44,249 bases of DNA from Candidatus Aminicenans sakinawicola JGI OTU-1 (GTDB lineage: Bacteria; Acidobacteriota; Aminicenantia; Aminicenantales; Aminicenantaceae), in contig AWNV01000022.1 of NCBI GenBank assembly GCA_000493965.1, positions 1 through 44,249 of the forward strand, read 5' to 3'. How positions within the stretch are numbered: position 1 is the stretch's first letter; every line of letters begins with the position of its first letter. Shown here piece by piece: positions 42,188 to 44,249 of the stretch. The translations under genes and the position numbers were made by a program. The notes beneath the pieces are model-generated. The model was not told where the DNA came from. It was given only the letters and a program-made list of their open reading frames with translations, and ran no database searches.

Positions 42188-44249
42188 CTAAGAAGTAAAA
42201 ATCCATTTTTTGACAGTGTTAAAGACAATTTCGCGCTTGATGGGCTTGGTAATGTAGTCATTCATGCCGGCTTTCAGGCACTTTTCCTGGTCTTCTTTCA
42301 TAGCCGCGGCAGTCATGGCGATGATAGGAACATCTTTATGCCCTTTGCTTCTGATTAGTTCTGTAGCTTCCAGGCCATCCATCTCAGGCATGCTGATATC
42401 CATAAAAATCATATCGAAATTACCCGGATTTGCGGTATATTTTTCCACAGCCTCCTTCCCGTTATTCGCCACTTCCAGGCGATATCCGGCTTTAGTTAAC
42501 ATATAAACGACTAACTTCTGGTTCACGGGGTTATCCTCCACCACCAGTATGTTAATAGAATGTTTGGCATCTTCGGCCAGCGTATGCTGGGTAATAATTG
42601 TCTCTTTTTCTCTTTTTTCATTTGATTCCGGCTCTTCCCCTAATAACCGCTTTATCATGGCCAGCAGTTTATGCCTCTGAATAGGTTTGGGTAAAAAGCC
42701 ATCAAACCCTGATTCTCTATAAATTTTAGTTCGCATCGAAATCGAAGAAGAACATGCCAGTAGAGGGAGATTAGAGATGCGGGGATCAGGGTGATCCCGG
42801 ACCTGCTTGGCTATTTGATAACCGGTGACATCAGGCATCTGGATATCTAAGATACAGATGTCAAATGGGTCGTCTTTATCTATTCCTTCCTGAAGCGTGA
42901 ATAAAACCAGATGACCCTTCTTGAGCTTCTTAACACGCATCTCTGCTTTTTCAATAAAATGTGCTAAGATGTTCAGGTTGTTTAGATTATCGTCAATGAT
43001 AAGGGCTTTTTTCCCGGACAGGATCTCAAGAGACGGCTTCTTGATAAACTTCTTATCTGATTTGTCTAACCAGGCAGTAAAATGAAAGGTACTTCCTTTA
43101 TCGACTTCACTCTCCACCCATATTTTCCCACCCAGATACTTGGCGATCTGCTTGCATATGGCTAATCCTAGGCCGGTTCCTCCATACTTTCTGGTAGTCG
43201 AGCCGTCCGCTTGTTGAAACAATTCAAAGATGGTTTCCTGCTTGTCCTTAGGAATCCCGATTCCCGTATCCCGTACTGCGATGTGCAGTTCTGACTTTCC
43301 ATTCTTTTCTTCTTCAATGTCCATAGAGAGCTCGATCTCACCTTCATCAGTGAATTTGGCCGCATTGGCCATTAAATTGAGCATTACCTGGCGAATTCTG
43401 CTGGGATCGCTTTTTATATAAGCTGGTATTTGATCCCCAATATGGCAGAGCACTTCCACCGGTTTATTCTCCAGGCGAGGTTGAATAAGATGGCAGACAT
43501 CAAAAGCTGTTACCTCCAGGTCAAAGTCCATATTCTGAAAGACCATCTCCCCCGCCTCGATCTTGGAGAAATCGAGAATTTCATTGATGATAGAAAGGAG
43601 GGCCTCTCCACTTTTGGTGATGGTTCGAACATAGTCAATTTGTTCAGTACTGAGATCCATATCCAGCAGCATGTCGGCAAAGCCGATAACAGAGTTTAGA
43701 GGAGTGCGGATTTCATGACTCATCCTGGCTAGAAAAAAGCTCTTGGACTGATTTGCGGCTTCGGCGGCTTCCCGGGCCAATCCTGCCCTCTTATTCGCCT
43801 TCTGCAATTCTTTTTCTGTACGCTTTCTTTCAGTGATTTCTCTCTGTGCCTGCTCATATAGGCGAGCGTTTTCTATGGCTGAAGCAATCTGTGTACTGAG
43901 GGTTTCTATGGCTGTCACGTCAGTCTTATCGAAAGCATTAAATTCATCACTTTGTATATCAAGCACACCAATCACTTTCTCTCCGCTCTTTATAGGTACC
44001 GCAAGTTCTGACCTTGTCTTCTCATCCGCTATACGAACATAATGGGGATCCTTGTGGACGTCACCGCTAACCTGAGTTTTGAAAGTCGCTGCCGCCTGTC
44101 CTATCATCCCTTCTCCTATGGTAACCGATAGATCTTCAGCAAAAACGCTGACATAGCCGCCTGAAATGGACTGCATACTCAGATACTTGCCTTTCTCATC
44201 TACAAGCAGAAGCATCACTTCATAGTAATTAAAAGACTCCTGAATAGCA
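42188..44249 (-). CDS. Hybrid sensor histidine kinase, N-terminus beyond right edge
   Basis: The frame stays open to the window end (AIQESFNYYEV... before the first GTG at 44218), so this is a partial gene of at least 686 residues. Order, numbering from 44218: GAF domain (about 1-115), coiled coil (115-160), HisKA with the phospho-accepting His in SHEIRTPLN (about 170), and HATPase with N box NLMANAAKF and G boxes DTGIGIP and GGTGLGL. Receiver 1 follows (about 405-530, phospho-Asp in CILDIQMP), then receiver 2 (about 555-672, FMDISMPEMDG, KP near the end). It converges with pbpC across 156 bases that hold no visible gene or terminator. Its target could be either regulator in this window, but nothing links them. 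Confidence 0.93.
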   Translation of the reverse strand, partial: AIQESFNYYEVMLLLVDEKGKYLSMQSISGGYVSVFAEDLSVTIGEGMIGQAAATFKTQVSGDVHKDPHYVRIADEKTRSELAVPIKSGEKVIGVLDIQSDEFNAFDKTDVTAIETLSTQIASAIENARLYEQAQREITERKRTEKELQKANKRAGLAREAAEAANQSKSFFLARMSHEIRTPLNSVIGFADMLLDMDLSTEQIDYVRTITKSGEALLSIINEILDFSKIEAGEMVFQNMDFDLEVTAFDVCHLIQPRLENKPVEVLCHIGDQIPAYIKSDPSRIRQVMLNLMANAAKFTDEGEIELSMDIEEEKNGKSELHIAVRDTGIGIPKDKQETIFELFQQADGSTTRKYGGTGLGLAICKQIAKYLGGKIWVESEVDKGSTFHFTAWLDKSDKKFIKKPSLEILSGKKALIIDDNLNNLNILAHFIEKAEMRVKKLKKGHLVLFTLQEGIDKDDPFDICILDIQMPDVTGYQIAKQVRDHPDPRISNLPLLACSSSISMRTKIYRESGFDGFLPKPIQRHKLLAMIKRLLGEEPESNEKREKETIITQHTLAEDAKHSINILVVEDNPVNQKLVVYMLTKAGYRLEVANNGKEAVEKYTANPGNFDMIFMDISMPEMDGLEATELIRSKGHKDVPIIAMTAAAMKEDQEKCLKAGMNDYITKPIKREIVFNTVKKWIFTS

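Overview
The window looks like chromosomal DNA of an anaerobic or microaerophilic, Gram-negative-type bacterium with about 40 % GC. It has TonB-dependent receptors, outer-membrane beta-barrel proteins, lipoprotein signals, a desulfoferrodoxin, sigma-54 machinery and an alpha-2-macroglobulin/PBP1C pair. The combination of GWxTD proteins, DUF5916-type proteins, TPR-fused sulfatase-like proteins and carboxypeptidase-regulatory-domain receptors is what I would expect from Acidobacteriota or Candidatus Aminicenantes. That placement is inferred from gene content and not demonstrated.

Layout. 1-8.9 kb: an orphan receiver protein, a TonB-dependent receptor, a CBM9/DUF5916 protein, and a large Oar-like receptor with a candidate sigma-54 promoter, an upstream dyad and a TTG start, closed by a strong terminator. 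8.9-16 kb: a tight five-gene run for the cell envelope (regulatory-domain/TPR protein, sulfatase-like/TPR protein, two GWxTD proteins, a small CBM9/DOMON-like protein). 16-24.1 kb: an S9 peptidase, a dihydroorotate-dehydrogenase-like enzyme and two more sulfatase-like/TPR paralogues. Two of these minus-strand genes share nearly the same promoter block. 24.1-27.2 kb: an oxygen-defence cluster (flavin reductase, desulfoferrodoxin, PAS_10 protein, EncFtn-like ferritin, membrane protein). 27.4-31 kb: a TIGR02757 protein, an IS3 orfA/integrase scar, the initiator tRNA gene, rnpB, and an NtrC-type regulator whose 3' end runs into rnpB. 31-42 kb: two M16 peptidases, then alpha-2-macroglobulin and PBP1C. 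42.2 kb to the right edge: a hybrid histidine kinase that continues outside the window.

Two themes stand out. First, several gaps that look empty hold short remnants of recognisable genes: a rubrerythrin N-terminus, a Fur/PerR N-terminus, a CsgG-like segment, an IS4-type transposase piece, an integrase N-terminus, and one unidentified coding relic. The region appears to have been trimmed by deletions. Second, rnpB (394 nt, defined by its P1 helix) begins inside the end of the sigma-54 regulator gene. Its predicted promoter is also inside that gene, and the last 30 codons of the regulator are RNase P RNA sequence.

The best candidate for an undescribed system is the 8.98-15.98 kb envelope operon. 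It combines a sulfatase-fold enzyme that carries Thr where the formylglycine Cys/Ser should be, TPR scaffolds and paired GWxTD proteins. The enzyme is repeated twice more within 10 kb.
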